Assembly (NCBI GenBank): GCA_031265725.1
Contig: JAISCH010000236.1
Coordinates: 1-5,375, forward strand
DNA from: Propionibacteriaceae bacterium
Lineage (GTDB): Bacteria; Actinomycetota; Actinomycetes; Propionibacteriales; Propionibacteriaceae
Direction: 5' to 3'
DNA: 5,375 nucleotides
Both the position numbers and the translations under genes were made by a program. The notes under the pieces are model-generated. The model was not told the DNA's origin. It saw only the letters and a program-made list of their open reading frames with translations, and searched no databases. Shown here in pieces: positions 1 through 5,375 of the stretch; position 1 is the stretch's first letter; each line of letters starts with the position of its first letter.

Positions 1-309
1 GCAGACCACTGGGGCGCTGACTTCGACCGGGTGGCCGATACTGTTGGGCCGCTGGTGGAAATAGTGACGAAACTTTTCCCCGATTTCGACCCCTACCCCT
101 GGGGCGCTGAGGACTGGGTACACACGATGGTGCCGCACCTATTGTTCGCGCAGCCGATGGTCACCAGCTACGCGCGGCTTTTCGCCGGTCTCGGTGAGAC
201 CGAGCTGGCCGCGTTGGCGGACTCTTTCGCCCTGGCCAACTGTGTGGTGCGCGAGCCGCTGCGGCAGCGCGTGCTGTGGGAGGCCCGGCTGGATTCTGGG
301 CTGAGCTAG
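1..309 (+). CDS. 3' end of a hypothetical protein gene (truncated by window edge)
   Basis: The frame is open from base 1 to a TAG stop at 307-309, giving at least 102 residues. The GTG at position 31 is only an internal valine as far as can be seen: the frame continues upstream of it (ADHWGADFDR) with similar composition, and no ribosome binding site precedes it. I do not recognise the family. The fragment looks soluble and helical, with acidic and aromatic segments (FPDFDPYPWGAEDW) and a C-terminal part rich in Ala, Leu and Arg (LAALADSFALANCVV). No transmembrane segment or catalytic motif is evident. A WGA-acidic motif occurs twice, 30 residues apart, encoded by an identical 12-mer at 9-20 and 99-110. 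The gene is convergent with the GH3 gene and so probably not part of that transcription unit. Coding status is supported by the long GC-rich frame and by the gene ending cleanly before the convergent gene; function is unknown. Confidence 0.75.
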   Translation, partial: ADHWGADFDRVADTVGPLVEIVTKLFPDFDPYPWGAEDWVHTMVPHLLFAQPMVTSYARLFAGLGETELAALADSFALANCVVREPLRQRVLWEARLDSGLS

Positions 310-384
310 AGCTTGCCGTTCTCTCCCTGGTAGGGAAGCGCTGCGGTCGTTTTTGTCAGGGAATCCGGCTCCCGGCCGTTTCCA
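310..384. other. convergent intergenic gap with weak hairpins
   Basis: This 75-bp gap separates the stop codons of two convergent genes and would be expected to hold terminators. On the plus strand TCCCT-GGT-AGGGA (324-336) can form a 5-bp stem, but the run of five T (350-354) begins 13 bases after it. On the minus strand GGGAG and TTCCC (around 359-373) can pair through five positions including one G-T, but no T-tract follows. Neither is a convincing intrinsic terminator. Confidence 0.3.
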
Positions 385-2733
385 CTAGTCAGTGCTGATT
401 TCCACGCCCAGATGACGGGCGCGATCCAGCCCTAGCTCGCGCACTGGGCCGGTCAGCCGCAGTTGGAGGGTGAAGACCGTCTCCGCACTGGAACGGGCGA
501 GCCGGACTTCCAACGCGCCCGGCTCGACAATGCGCTTCCACTCCAGCCCGGTGTGATTGGCCACTTCGACCGGCATGGTGAAGCGGACCAGTCTGCTGGC
601 AGTCGGCGGCAATTCGACTCGGGCGTAGCCGATCAGCCGTTGCACCGGTTGGACGACGCTGGCCACCGGATCATGCAGATAGACCTGCACCACTTCGGTC
701 AACGCCCGCTGGCCGGGGTTGGAGACCCGCAGGCTGAAGCCGACCTCGCCGTCAGTGGGAACCAAGACCGGCGAGTCGTCGGCTGGGGTGAAATCGGACC
801 AGACCGCTTCGCCGTAGCTCAGCCCGTGCCCGAATCCATACGCCGGGGTCGGGTCGATCATGGAGACCTTGGAGGCGTTCGCCAGCGGCGGGGCCAGATA
901 GGTGGACGGCTGCGGGCCGGGATGGGTGGGGATCGACACCGGCAGTCGTCCAGATGGATTGACTCTGCCGCTCAACACGCCCGCGATAGCCCCGGCTCCC
1001 TCCTCACCGGGGAAGAACGCCTGCACAATCGCCTGCGCGCGCTGGGGCGCGGTGCCGAGGCAGTACGGACGCCCGGAGAGCACGATGACGACAGTCGGCA
1101 GGCCGAGGTCGAGCACCGCCTCCAACAATTCGGCCTGCACGCCGGGCAGGGCCATGTCGCGGGCGTCGCAACCCTCGCCGGAAGTGCCTTTGCCGAAAAG
1201 GCCAGCCCGGTCGCCCACCACGATGAACACCTGGTCGCTGGACTTCGCCAATTCCAGCGCGGCGGGGATGCCGCTTCGATCCGGTTCGGAAGTCGGGCAG
1301 CCGACAGCCTCCGCAATGTCGGCCTGCGGGAATTCGGCCCGCAGCGCGTCAATCATGGTCGGTATCTCCAAGCCCAAACCGAGTTGGGGATGATTGATCC
1401 CGACGTGGCTGGGGAAGGAGTAGCAGCCCAGCATCGCCAGCGGGTCGTTCAGCACCGGCCCGATCACCGCGAAACTGCCGCTGGCTTGGGCCGATAGCGG
1501 CAACAGCCCGGCATTGCGGACCAGCACGACCGACTCCGCAGCGAGTTGCCGGGCGATGGCGCGGCTGGGCGGCGGGTCGAAATCCAGTGGGTGCTCCGGA
1601 TCGTCGCGCAGGGCCGGGGGAGTGGGGTCCCAATCGGGATCGAGCAGGCCCAGTTCGGCCTTCTGGGTGAGCACCCGCAGGGCGGCCCGGTCCAGATAGG
1701 CCTCGTCCAATCGTCCGGCTTCGACTTCTGCGATCAGGGCAGCGCCGTATGCGGCGATATTGGGCATCTCAACATCGATCCCCGCGATCAGCGCCAGCTT
1801 GGCGGCGTCTCCCCAAGTCTCGGCGACACCGTGGAGCAGCTTCAGGAAGCCGATGGAGAAGTAGTCGGCCACCACCGTCCCACTGAAGCCCCATTGGTCG
1901 CGCAGCACGCCGGTGAGCAATTCGCTGCTGGCCGCGACCGGAACGCCGTCAATGTCGTTGTAGGCGTTCATGATCGAGCCGACCTGGCCCTCGATCACGG
2001 CCATCTCGAACGGGGGGAAGATGACATCGGCCAACTCCCGCCTGCCCAGTGAGGCCGGGGCGAGGTTGCGGGCGGCGCGGGTGGTGGAATACCCGGCGAA
2101 ATGCTTCAGCGTGGCCACGATCCCGGCCGATTGCAGCCCTTGCACGTAGCTGGTGGCGATAGTGCCGACCAGGTAGGGGTCCTCGGCGATGGTCTCCTCG
2201 GTACGGCCCCAGCGCAGGTCGCGGCTGACGTCCAGCACCGGGGCAAGCCCCTGATGCGCGCCGACGGAACGCATCAGAGTGCCGATCTGCTGCGCCATCT
2301 CGCGGATCAACGGCGGGTTGAAAGTCGCTCCCCAGGCCAGTGGCACCGGGTAGCAAGTTGCCTGCCAAGCGGTGAAACCGGCCAGACACTCCTCGTGCGA
2401 CATGGCTGGGATGCCGAAACGATTGCTGGCCACGATGGTGCGCTGAATCGCCTCCAGTGCTTTGGCTCCCGCCAATGGCTCGACCGGGGCGGTGCCGAAC
2501 GGACGGGTGAGCTGGCCGAGCCCGGGGGCGAGGATTTCATCGAGATTGAAATGATTCTCCATGTCGTCCTGATGCGGGGCGACGATGCCCGAAGCAGAAT
2601 CGACGCCGAGCCAGGTGCAGCACAGTTGGCCCGCCTTCTCCGGCAGGGTCATTTCGGCCAATAATGCGGCGGCTCGTTCAGCGGCTGTTTTGGAGGTGTC
2701 CTGCCAGGACGGCAACGGTGCCGAGGGGTTCAT
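385..2733 (-). CDS. glycoside hydrolase family 3 enzyme (beta-glucosidase/beta-xylosidase type)
   Basis: A 782-residue GH3 enzyme, complete, expected to release terminal beta-linked sugars from the non-reducing end of oligosaccharides. Seen in the sequence: the N-terminal TIM-barrel domain (about 15-350) with SHEECLAG (112-119), the barrel segment around WGRTEETIAEDPYL (175-188), KHFAGY (210-215) and VVADY (287-291), whose Asp290 fits the GH3 catalytic nucleophile. The alpha/beta sandwich domain (about 395-610) carries TSGEGCD (517-523), where Glu520 fits the acid/base, followed by LPGVQAELL. A C-terminal fibronectin III-like domain (about 665-755) is recognisable by EVVQVYLHDP and PVQRLIGY. 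There is no PA14 insert and no signal peptide or membrane segment, so it should act in the cytoplasm on imported oligosaccharides. The ATG at 2733 is chosen because AGGA lies 6 bases upstream; the longer frame from TTG at 2796 would run through the promoter. The barrel sequence resembles, from memory, actinomycete enzymes annotated as beta-xylosidase or beta-glucosidase; motifs do not settle which sugar. Probably repressed by the adjacent LacI-family protein. Confidence 0.96.
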   Translation of the reverse strand: MNPSAPLPSWQDTSKTAAERAAALLAEMTLPEKAGQLCCTWLGVDSASGIVAPHQDDMENHFNLDEILAPGLGQLTRPFGTAPVEPLAGAKALEAIQRTIVASNRFGIPAMSHEECLAGFTAWQATCYPVPLAWGATFNPPLIREMAQQIGTLMRSVGAHQGLAPVLDVSRDLRWGRTEETIAEDPYLVGTIATSYVQGLQSAGIVATLKHFAGYSTTRAARNLAPASLGRRELADVIFPPFEMAVIEGQVGSIMNAYNDIDGVPVAASSELLTGVLRDQWGFSGTVVADYFSIGFLKLLHGVAETWGDAAKLALIAGIDVEMPNIAAYGAALIAEVEAGRLDEAYLDRAALRVLTQKAELGLLDPDWDPTPPALRDDPEHPLDFDPPPSRAIARQLAAESVVLVRNAGLLPLSAQASGSFAVIGPVLNDPLAMLGCYSFPSHVGINHPQLGLGLEIPTMIDALRAEFPQADIAEAVGCPTSEPDRSGIPAALELAKSSDQVFIVVGDRAGLFGKGTSGEGCDARDMALPGVQAELLEAVLDLGLPTVVIVLSGRPYCLGTAPQRAQAIVQAFFPGEEGAGAIAGVLSGRVNPSGRLPVSIPTHPGPQPSTYLAPPLANASKVSMIDPTPAYGFGHGLSYGEAVWSDFTPADDSPVLVPTDGEVGFSLRVSNPGQRALTEVVQVYLHDPVASVVQPVQRLIGYARVELPPTASRLVRFTMPVEVANHTGLEWKRIVEPGALEVRLARSSAETVFTLQLRLTGPVRELGLDRARHLGVEISTD

Positions 2734-2739
2734 TAGCAT

Positions 2740-2743
2740 TCCT
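2740..2743 (-). promoter_or_regulatory. ribosome binding site of the GH3 gene
   Basis: The minus strand reads TTCAGGA-ATGCTA-ATG. AGGA is 6 bases from the ATG at 2733, a normal spacing, but directly abuts the ATG at 2739. This favours 2733 as the start and argues against the TTG at 2796. Confidence 0.7.
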
Positions 2744-2747
2744 GAAG

Positions 2748-2768
2748 TTTTCGCTAGCTTAGCGAAAA
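2748..2768. promoter_or_regulatory. LacI-type operator in front of the GH3 gene
   Basis: A perfect inverted repeat: half-site TTTTCGCTA (2748-2756), 3-bp spacer GCT, and TAGCGAAAA (2760-2768). It touches the last base of the predicted -10 hexamer and covers the predicted transcription start near 2761, so a bound protein would block initiation. LacI-family proteins bind as dimers to palindromes of about this size, and the gene for one lies directly upstream. That this repressor binds here is inference. A terminator role is unlikely because it lies in the leader, before the start codon. Confidence 0.8.
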
Positions 2769-2796
2769 TTCTAGTCCTCACCGGGGCGTTCGGCAA
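2768..2796 (-). promoter_or_regulatory. sigma70-like promoter of the GH3 gene
   Basis: On the minus strand TTGCCG (2796-2791, four of six consensus bases) is separated by exactly 17 bp from TAGAAT (2773-2768, five of six). Initiation would fall near 2761, leaving a leader of about 28 bases before the ATG at 2733. The -10 box directly adjoins the operator. The promoter gives the GH3 gene its own expression control, apart from any read-through from the repressor gene. Confidence 0.7.
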
Positions 2797-2843
2797 CTAT
2801 TTTCAGTGCTGCAGTCGTCACGATTTAGGCGAGTGGCAAGCAT

Positions 2844-3899
2844 TTATGTTTTCGTAGGAGCCGATTGAGTGGATGAGGCTCCGCAGGGGCTAGTCGACGC
2901 CCGTATCACCAATTCGGTAGCCAATTCGAGCCGTTGCCGCTGCGGGTCTGGCGGCTCGGTGATGACCCTGGCGGCAGTCTCGGCCATGTCCCGGATCGGC
3001 TGCCGGACGGTGGTCAGCGGCGGCCAGGCCAAAGCGGCGATGGGCAGATCGTCGAAGCCCACCACGGAGAGGTCTTCGGGGATGCGCAGGCCGAGTTCCC
3101 CAGCGGCTTGATAGACCCCGAGCGCCTGCAAGTCGGCTCCGGCGAAGAGGGCGGTGGGACGGGTGGGGAGCTGGAGCAATTCGGCGGCGATGGAACGTCC
3201 TTCCTCGGGATGGAAGTCGCCCCAACGCAGGAATTCGGGACGGCAACTCAGCCCGGCCATCTCCATCGCAGCACGGAATCCGGACATTCGCGCCTGTGAG
3301 CAAAGCTGATCCTCCGGCCCGTTGATCATGGCGATCTCCCGATGGCCCAGCGAGATCAGATGCTCGGTGGCGGCCAGGCCGCCCGCCCAATTCTGCGCAC
3401 CGACGTAGGCTATGTCGGGATCGGGTTTCCCAGCCGGGTCAACCACCACAAAAGGAATCGAACGGTTGCGCAATTGCCGCTTGTCAGCGGCGGAGACTGA
3501 GGAGAAGAGCAGGATCACCCCGAGTGGACGACGCTGCACCACACCATCCGCCCAGCCGCGTTCGGGGGAGTGGAGGTCATGCGAGCGGGTGAGCAGGATG
3601 CTGCACCCCAATTCCCGGGCCACCTTGTCAACGCCCTGCAGCACTTCGAGAATCCATTCGGTGTCCAACTCGAAGAAGACCACTTCGATGGTCTTGGCGA
3701 TATTGGGAGTGTTGCGCGGGGAGTAGCCGTGCTTCTCCAGGCGTTCCTCCACGGCGCGACGAGTCGCCATCGAGACCCCGCTACGTCCGTTGAGGACTTT
3801 CGAGACAGTGGAGACTGACACTCGGGCGTCCTTGGCAACAGTTTCCAAGGTGACGCGCCGAGTGCCGGTACGGTAAGGCTTGGCCACGGCAACGAGCAT
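2844..3899 (-). CDS. LacI/GalR-family transcriptional repressor
   Basis: A 351-residue sugar-responsive DNA-binding protein, near the usual 330-350 for the family. The N-terminal helix-turn-helix (about 16-60) is clear: VTLETVAKDARVSVSTVSKVLN, with the recognition helix around VSVSTVSKVLN and the following GYSP. The effector-binding periplasmic-binding-protein-like domain (about 71-335) shows GVILLFSS, FVVVDP, GHREIAMINGP, PTALFAGAD, VVGFDD (279-284), PPLTTVRQP and LVIRAST. The hinge between GYSP and the first core strand (IEVVFFEL) is about five residues shorter than in PurR and lacks the usual ARxL pattern. From memory, a group of actinomycete LacI proteins shares this trait and a following ELD-W motif. 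The start is uncertain. ATG at 3899 has GGAG upstream but only one base away; GTG at 3917 (357 residues) has GGGAG 14 bases away; a leaderless mRNA is also possible. It lies 110 bp upstream of the GH3 gene, whose promoter carries a matching palindrome, so it most likely represses that gene. The inducer cannot be read from the sequence. Confidence 0.95.
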   Translation of the reverse strand: MLVAVAKPYRTGTRRVTLETVAKDARVSVSTVSKVLNGRSGVSMATRRAVEERLEKHGYSPRNTPNIAKTIEVVFFELDTEWILEVLQGVDKVARELGCSILLTRSHDLHSPERGWADGVVQRRPLGVILLFSSVSAADKRQLRNRSIPFVVVDPAGKPDPDIAYVGAQNWAGGLAATEHLISLGHREIAMINGPEDQLCSQARMSGFRAAMEMAGLSCRPEFLRWGDFHPEEGRSIAAELLQLPTRPTALFAGADLQALGVYQAAGELGLRIPEDLSVVGFDDLPIAALAWPPLTTVRQPIRDMAETAARVITEPPDPQRQRLELATELVIRASTSPCGASSTQSAPTKT

Positions 3900-3914
3900 A
3901 CTCCGGACTGCGGA

Positions 3915-3926
3915 CACTATTTAGCG
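3915..3926. promoter_or_regulatory. possible weak autoregulatory operator of the repressor gene
   Basis: On the minus strand CGCTA-AA-TAGTG is an imperfect palindrome sharing the inner part of the GH3 operator half-site (CGCTA/TAGCG, one mismatch on the right). The spacer is 2 bp instead of 3. It overlaps the possible GTG start and a weak -10-like TAAATA, which has TTGAAA 20 bp upstream. Autoregulation is common for LacI-family genes, but the different spacing makes this tentative. Confidence 0.25.
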
Positions 3927-3971
3927 CAGTTCTCCCAGTGACGTTTCAAGCAGCGTTATGGTGGTGCTTGT

Positions 3972-3987
3972 ATCGAGGGAATTCGAT
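3972..3987. repeat. short inverted repeat between oxidoreductase and repressor genes
   Basis: ATCGA (3972-3976) and TCGAT (3983-3987) are separated by 6 bp in the 118-bp gap between the oxidoreductase stop and the repressor start. It could be a protein-binding site or a weak hairpin. No T-tract follows on the minus strand, so it is not an evident terminator. The half-site differs from that of the GH3 operator. Confidence 0.3.
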
Positions 3988-4017
3988 GCTTATCGCGGGG
4001 TGTCTGGCGACAATAGT

Positions 4018-5115
4018 TCAGTTCAAATCGCGCAGGCCGACGACTGGGGCCGGGGTGGGAGCGGAAGCTATCTCAGCGCCGCCAGCGCTGATCGCCGCCA
4101 TCACTTCCAAGACATGCAGCGCCAATTCCCCGCTGGCCCGGTGCGGCACGCCAGCTTTGATCGACTCGGCTAGGTCGAGCAGGCCGACTCCGCGTCCACC
4201 AGCACGGAAACCGGCACTGGGCTGGACAGGCTCCCAGTCGCGTTCGGATTCTTGGGCGGAAGTGACCACTCCGCTGGCGTCGTAGATCAGCGGAGTGCCG
4301 TCGAACCAGTTCGGATCGGGCACGCGCAGGCTGCCAGCGCTGCCGTAAACCTCGAAGAACGGCTCGTTGTTGTGTCCCCAGGTCTCAAAACTGAGCGTCA
4401 CTGAAGTGACCGCCCCGCCGACATGCTCCAAGATCGCCGCCGCTGCGGTGTCCACCTTCACCGGCACCGGCTGTCCGGCGTTGGGTCCGGCACCGAAGAC
4501 CCGTTCCCGGCGTAACGGGATGACGCTCGACTGCACCTTGCGCACCGGGCCGAGCAACTGCACCAGCGCGGTCAGGTAGTACGGACCCATGTCCAACACC
4601 GGCCCGCCACCGGGCTGGAAGTAGAAGCCCGGATTTGGATGCCAAAGTTCCGGGCCGGCCGAGCCCCAAAGCGCCGTTGCGGCGAATGGCTCACCGATAC
4701 GTCCGCTGCGCACCAAGTCGATGGAGGTCTGCACCCCGGTGCCCAAGAAAGTGTCCGGCGCGGAAGCCACGCGGACACCGGCAGCCTCGGCGCTGGCCAA
4801 AATATCCTTGCCGGAGGCCAGGTCGAGGGCGAGCGGTTTCTCCGCGCAGACATGCTTTCCGGCGGCGATGATCTGGGCGTCCACCTCGGCATGCGCGACT
4901 GGGACGGTCAGATTCAGCACAATCTCGATCCGGTCGTCTGCGAGCAATTGCTCCACCGTCAGCGCCGTGGTGCCCCTGGCCGCTGCCACTTGTTCGGCCC
5001 GCTCCAAGTCGATATCGGCAACGGCGACGACAGTCAGTTCTTTAATTTTCGCAAAGGTGTCGAAATACTGCTTGGAAATAACACCCGTGCCGATGATGCC
5101 TATGCCAGTTGCCAT
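4018..5115 (-). CDS. Gfo/Idh/MocA-family NAD(P)-dependent oxidoreductase
   Basis: A complete 365-residue protein, typical family length. The N-terminal Rossmann domain (about 1-120) begins with GIIGTGVIS, giving GxxGxG at 6-11. VVAVADID follows, with Asp34 at the end of the second strand in the position that contacts the NAD(P) ribose, and then HVCAEKPLAL with the family EKP motif at 92-94 (Lys93 expected catalytic). The C-terminal substrate domain (about 125-365) contains GGGPVLDMGPYYL (169-181), the family signature, where Asp175 and Tyr179 fall at the usual active-site positions, and FEVYGSAGSLRVPDPN. No signal peptide, so cytoplasmic. The family oxidises or reduces sugars, inositols and related polyols; the exact substrate is not readable here. 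It is the first gene of the minus-strand group, 118 bp upstream of the repressor gene, which suggests a role in metabolising the same carbohydrate. The ATG at 5115 is chosen because the Rossmann fold starts at once after it and an AAGGAGA site precedes it; the frame extends to 5211 but that part is Arg-rich and unlike the family. Confidence 0.95.
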   Translation of the reverse strand: MATGIGIIGTGVISKQYFDTFAKIKELTVVAVADIDLERAEQVAAARGTTALTVEQLLADDRIEIVLNLTVPVAHAEVDAQIIAAGKHVCAEKPLALDLASGKDILASAEAAGVRVASAPDTFLGTGVQTSIDLVRSGRIGEPFAATALWGSAGPELWHPNPGFYFQPGGGPVLDMGPYYLTALVQLLGPVRKVQSSVIPLRRERVFGAGPNAGQPVPVKVDTAAAAILEHVGGAVTSVTLSFETWGHNNEPFFEVYGSAGSLRVPDPNWFDGTPLIYDASGVVTSAQESERDWEPVQPSAGFRAGGRGVGLLDLAESIKAGVPHRASGELALHVLEVMAAISAGGAEIASAPTPAPVVGLRDLN

Positions 5116-5122
5116 CGTCAAC

Positions 5123-5130
5123 TCTCCTTT
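5123..5130 (-). promoter_or_regulatory. ribosome binding site of the oxidoreductase gene
   Basis: The minus strand reads AAAGGAGA followed by 7 bases and the ATG at 5115. This is the strongest Shine-Dalgarno sequence in the window and fixes the start of the oxidoreductase. No good promoter could be identified upstream: TTGTCA (5185-5180) is -35-like but lacks a partner at 16-18 bp. Confidence 0.8.
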
Positions 5131-5229
5131 GATCCGGGGCACGCACCGCATTCGTCGTCGCGCGTTGCACCGAGCATATGACAAATGATCCGATGGTGGT
5201 TGAGTGGTCACGATTACGGACGAAGTAAA

Positions 5230-5250
5230 CCCGGCCCCAGAGGGACCGGG
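5230..5250 (-). terminator. possible intrinsic terminator of a minus-strand gene beyond the right edge
   Basis: On the minus strand CCCGGTCCC-TCT-GGGGCCGGG forms a 9-bp GC-rich stem with one G-T pair and a 3-base loop, followed by TTTACTT. The plus-strand transcript would have a C-A mismatch and no T-tract, so minus-strand use is favoured. It would stop transcription arriving from the right and thus mark the upstream boundary of the oxidoreductase-repressor-GH3 group. The T-tract is short, so efficiency is uncertain. Confidence 0.5.
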
Positions 5251-5254
5251 CGGT

Positions 5255-5270
5255 GTAATAAAAATATTAC
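5255..5270. repeat. AT-rich perfect inverted repeat, possible operator
   Basis: GTAATA (5255-5260) and TATTAC (5265-5270) flank AAAA in an AT-rich island that stands out from the GC-rich surroundings. It could be a regulator binding site or part of a promoter for a gene to the right. It lies 5 bp from the terminator-like hairpin. Confidence 0.4.
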
Positions 5271-5298
5271 TAGAGTTACTTGGCGGTTACCACGGCGC

Positions 5299-5342
5299 TT
5301 GTCGACAATGCATGCCGGTCGGTGTGCACGGTTGACCGGTCA
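5299..5342. repeat. cluster of short perfect palindromes near the right edge
   Basis: TTGTCGACAA (5299-5308) and TGACCGGTCA (5333-5342) are each perfect 10-bp palindromes. Between them lie ATGCAT (5308-5313), overlapping GCATGC (5310-5315), and GTGCAC (5324-5329). The arrangement fits a regulatory region for a gene outside the window, but short palindromes also arise by chance. No gene can be assigned in 5251-5375. Confidence 0.3.
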
Positions 5343-5375
5343 TCTAGTCAAGCGGCGATGCTGCGAGCGGTGCGG

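Noticed and set aside
463..1497. A 344-codon plus-strand frame opposite the GH3 gene
   Set aside because: It lies wholly inside a confidently assigned GH3 gene, its translation is rich in Arg, Gly, Gln and His as expected of antisense of a GC-rich gene, and no domain is recognisable.
1546..2664. Further plus-strand frames of 168 and 187 codons opposite the GH3 gene
   Set aside because: Low-complexity GC-driven shadows of the coding strand without motifs or convincing ribosome binding sites.
2797..2843. Terminator between the repressor and GH3 genes
   Set aside because: Only the short CTGCAG palindrome is present, with no stable stem followed by a T-tract; read-through from the repressor gene remains possible.
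4639..5188. Plus-strand frames of 155-180 codons opposite the oxidoreductase
   Set aside because: They overlap the Rossmann domain coding region of a clear gene and encode Arg/Ala/Ser-rich sequence with no family resemblance.
5116..5211. N-terminal extension of the oxidoreductase by 32 residues
   Set aside because: The extension is Arg-rich and unlike the family, and the strong AAGGAGA site lies inside it, placed for the ATG at 5115.
5274..5375. Open plus-strand frame reaching the right edge (possible starts at 5280, 5322 and 5358)
   Set aside because: Only 34 codons, no ribosome binding site and no recognisable sequence; cannot be called a gene without more sequence.
5348..5375. Possible C-terminus of a minus-strand gene (RTARSIAA then TGA)
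   Set aside because: Eight codons are too few to support a gene, although the minus-strand terminator-like hairpin at 5230-5250 would agree with one.
1..5375. CRISPR array, tRNA or rRNA gene, insertion sequence, toxin-antitoxin or phage-defence module
   Set aside because: No regularly spaced repeats, cloverleaf, transposase, terminal inverted repeats or defence protein motifs were seen on either strand.

Overview
The window looks like chromosomal DNA from a high-GC actinobacterium. The genes are GC-rich, GTG and TTG start-like codons occur, and both the GH3 enzyme and the LacI-type regulator resemble, from memory, proteins typical of Streptomyces and related actinomycetes. No database search was possible, so the genus is not assigned.

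Layout from left to right: (a) 1-309, plus strand, is the 3' end of a protein-coding gene of unknown function. (b) 310-384 is a short convergent gap. (c) Three minus-strand genes follow, transcribed right to left in the order Gfo/Idh/MocA oxidoreductase (4018-5115), LacI-family repressor (2844-3899) and glycoside hydrolase family 3 enzyme (385-2733). The gaps between them are 118 and 110 bp, so each downstream gene may have its own promoter. (d) 5116-5375 is non-coding as far as can be seen. It holds a hairpin that fits a terminator for a minus-strand gene lying to the right, and several short palindromes.

The clearest regulatory structure is in front of the GH3 gene. A sigma70-like promoter (TTGCCG, 17 bp, TAGAAT) is followed at once by a perfect 9-3-9 inverted repeat with half-site TTTTCGCTA. 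The repeat covers the predicted transcription start, and an AGGA ribosome binding site and ATG come next. This is what a LacI-type repressor operator should look like, and the repressor gene is directly upstream.

The simplest reading is a small carbohydrate-utilisation locus. The repressor senses a sugar or oligosaccharide, the GH3 enzyme (no signal peptide, so cytoplasmic) splits imported beta-linked oligosaccharides (xylo- or gluco-type), and the oxidoreductase may act on a sugar or sugar derivative. No transporter lies in the window. These are known families in a plausible arrangement. I found no convincing evidence of a wholly new system; the points most worth checking are the operator, the repressor's shortened hinge and the palindrome-rich right flank.
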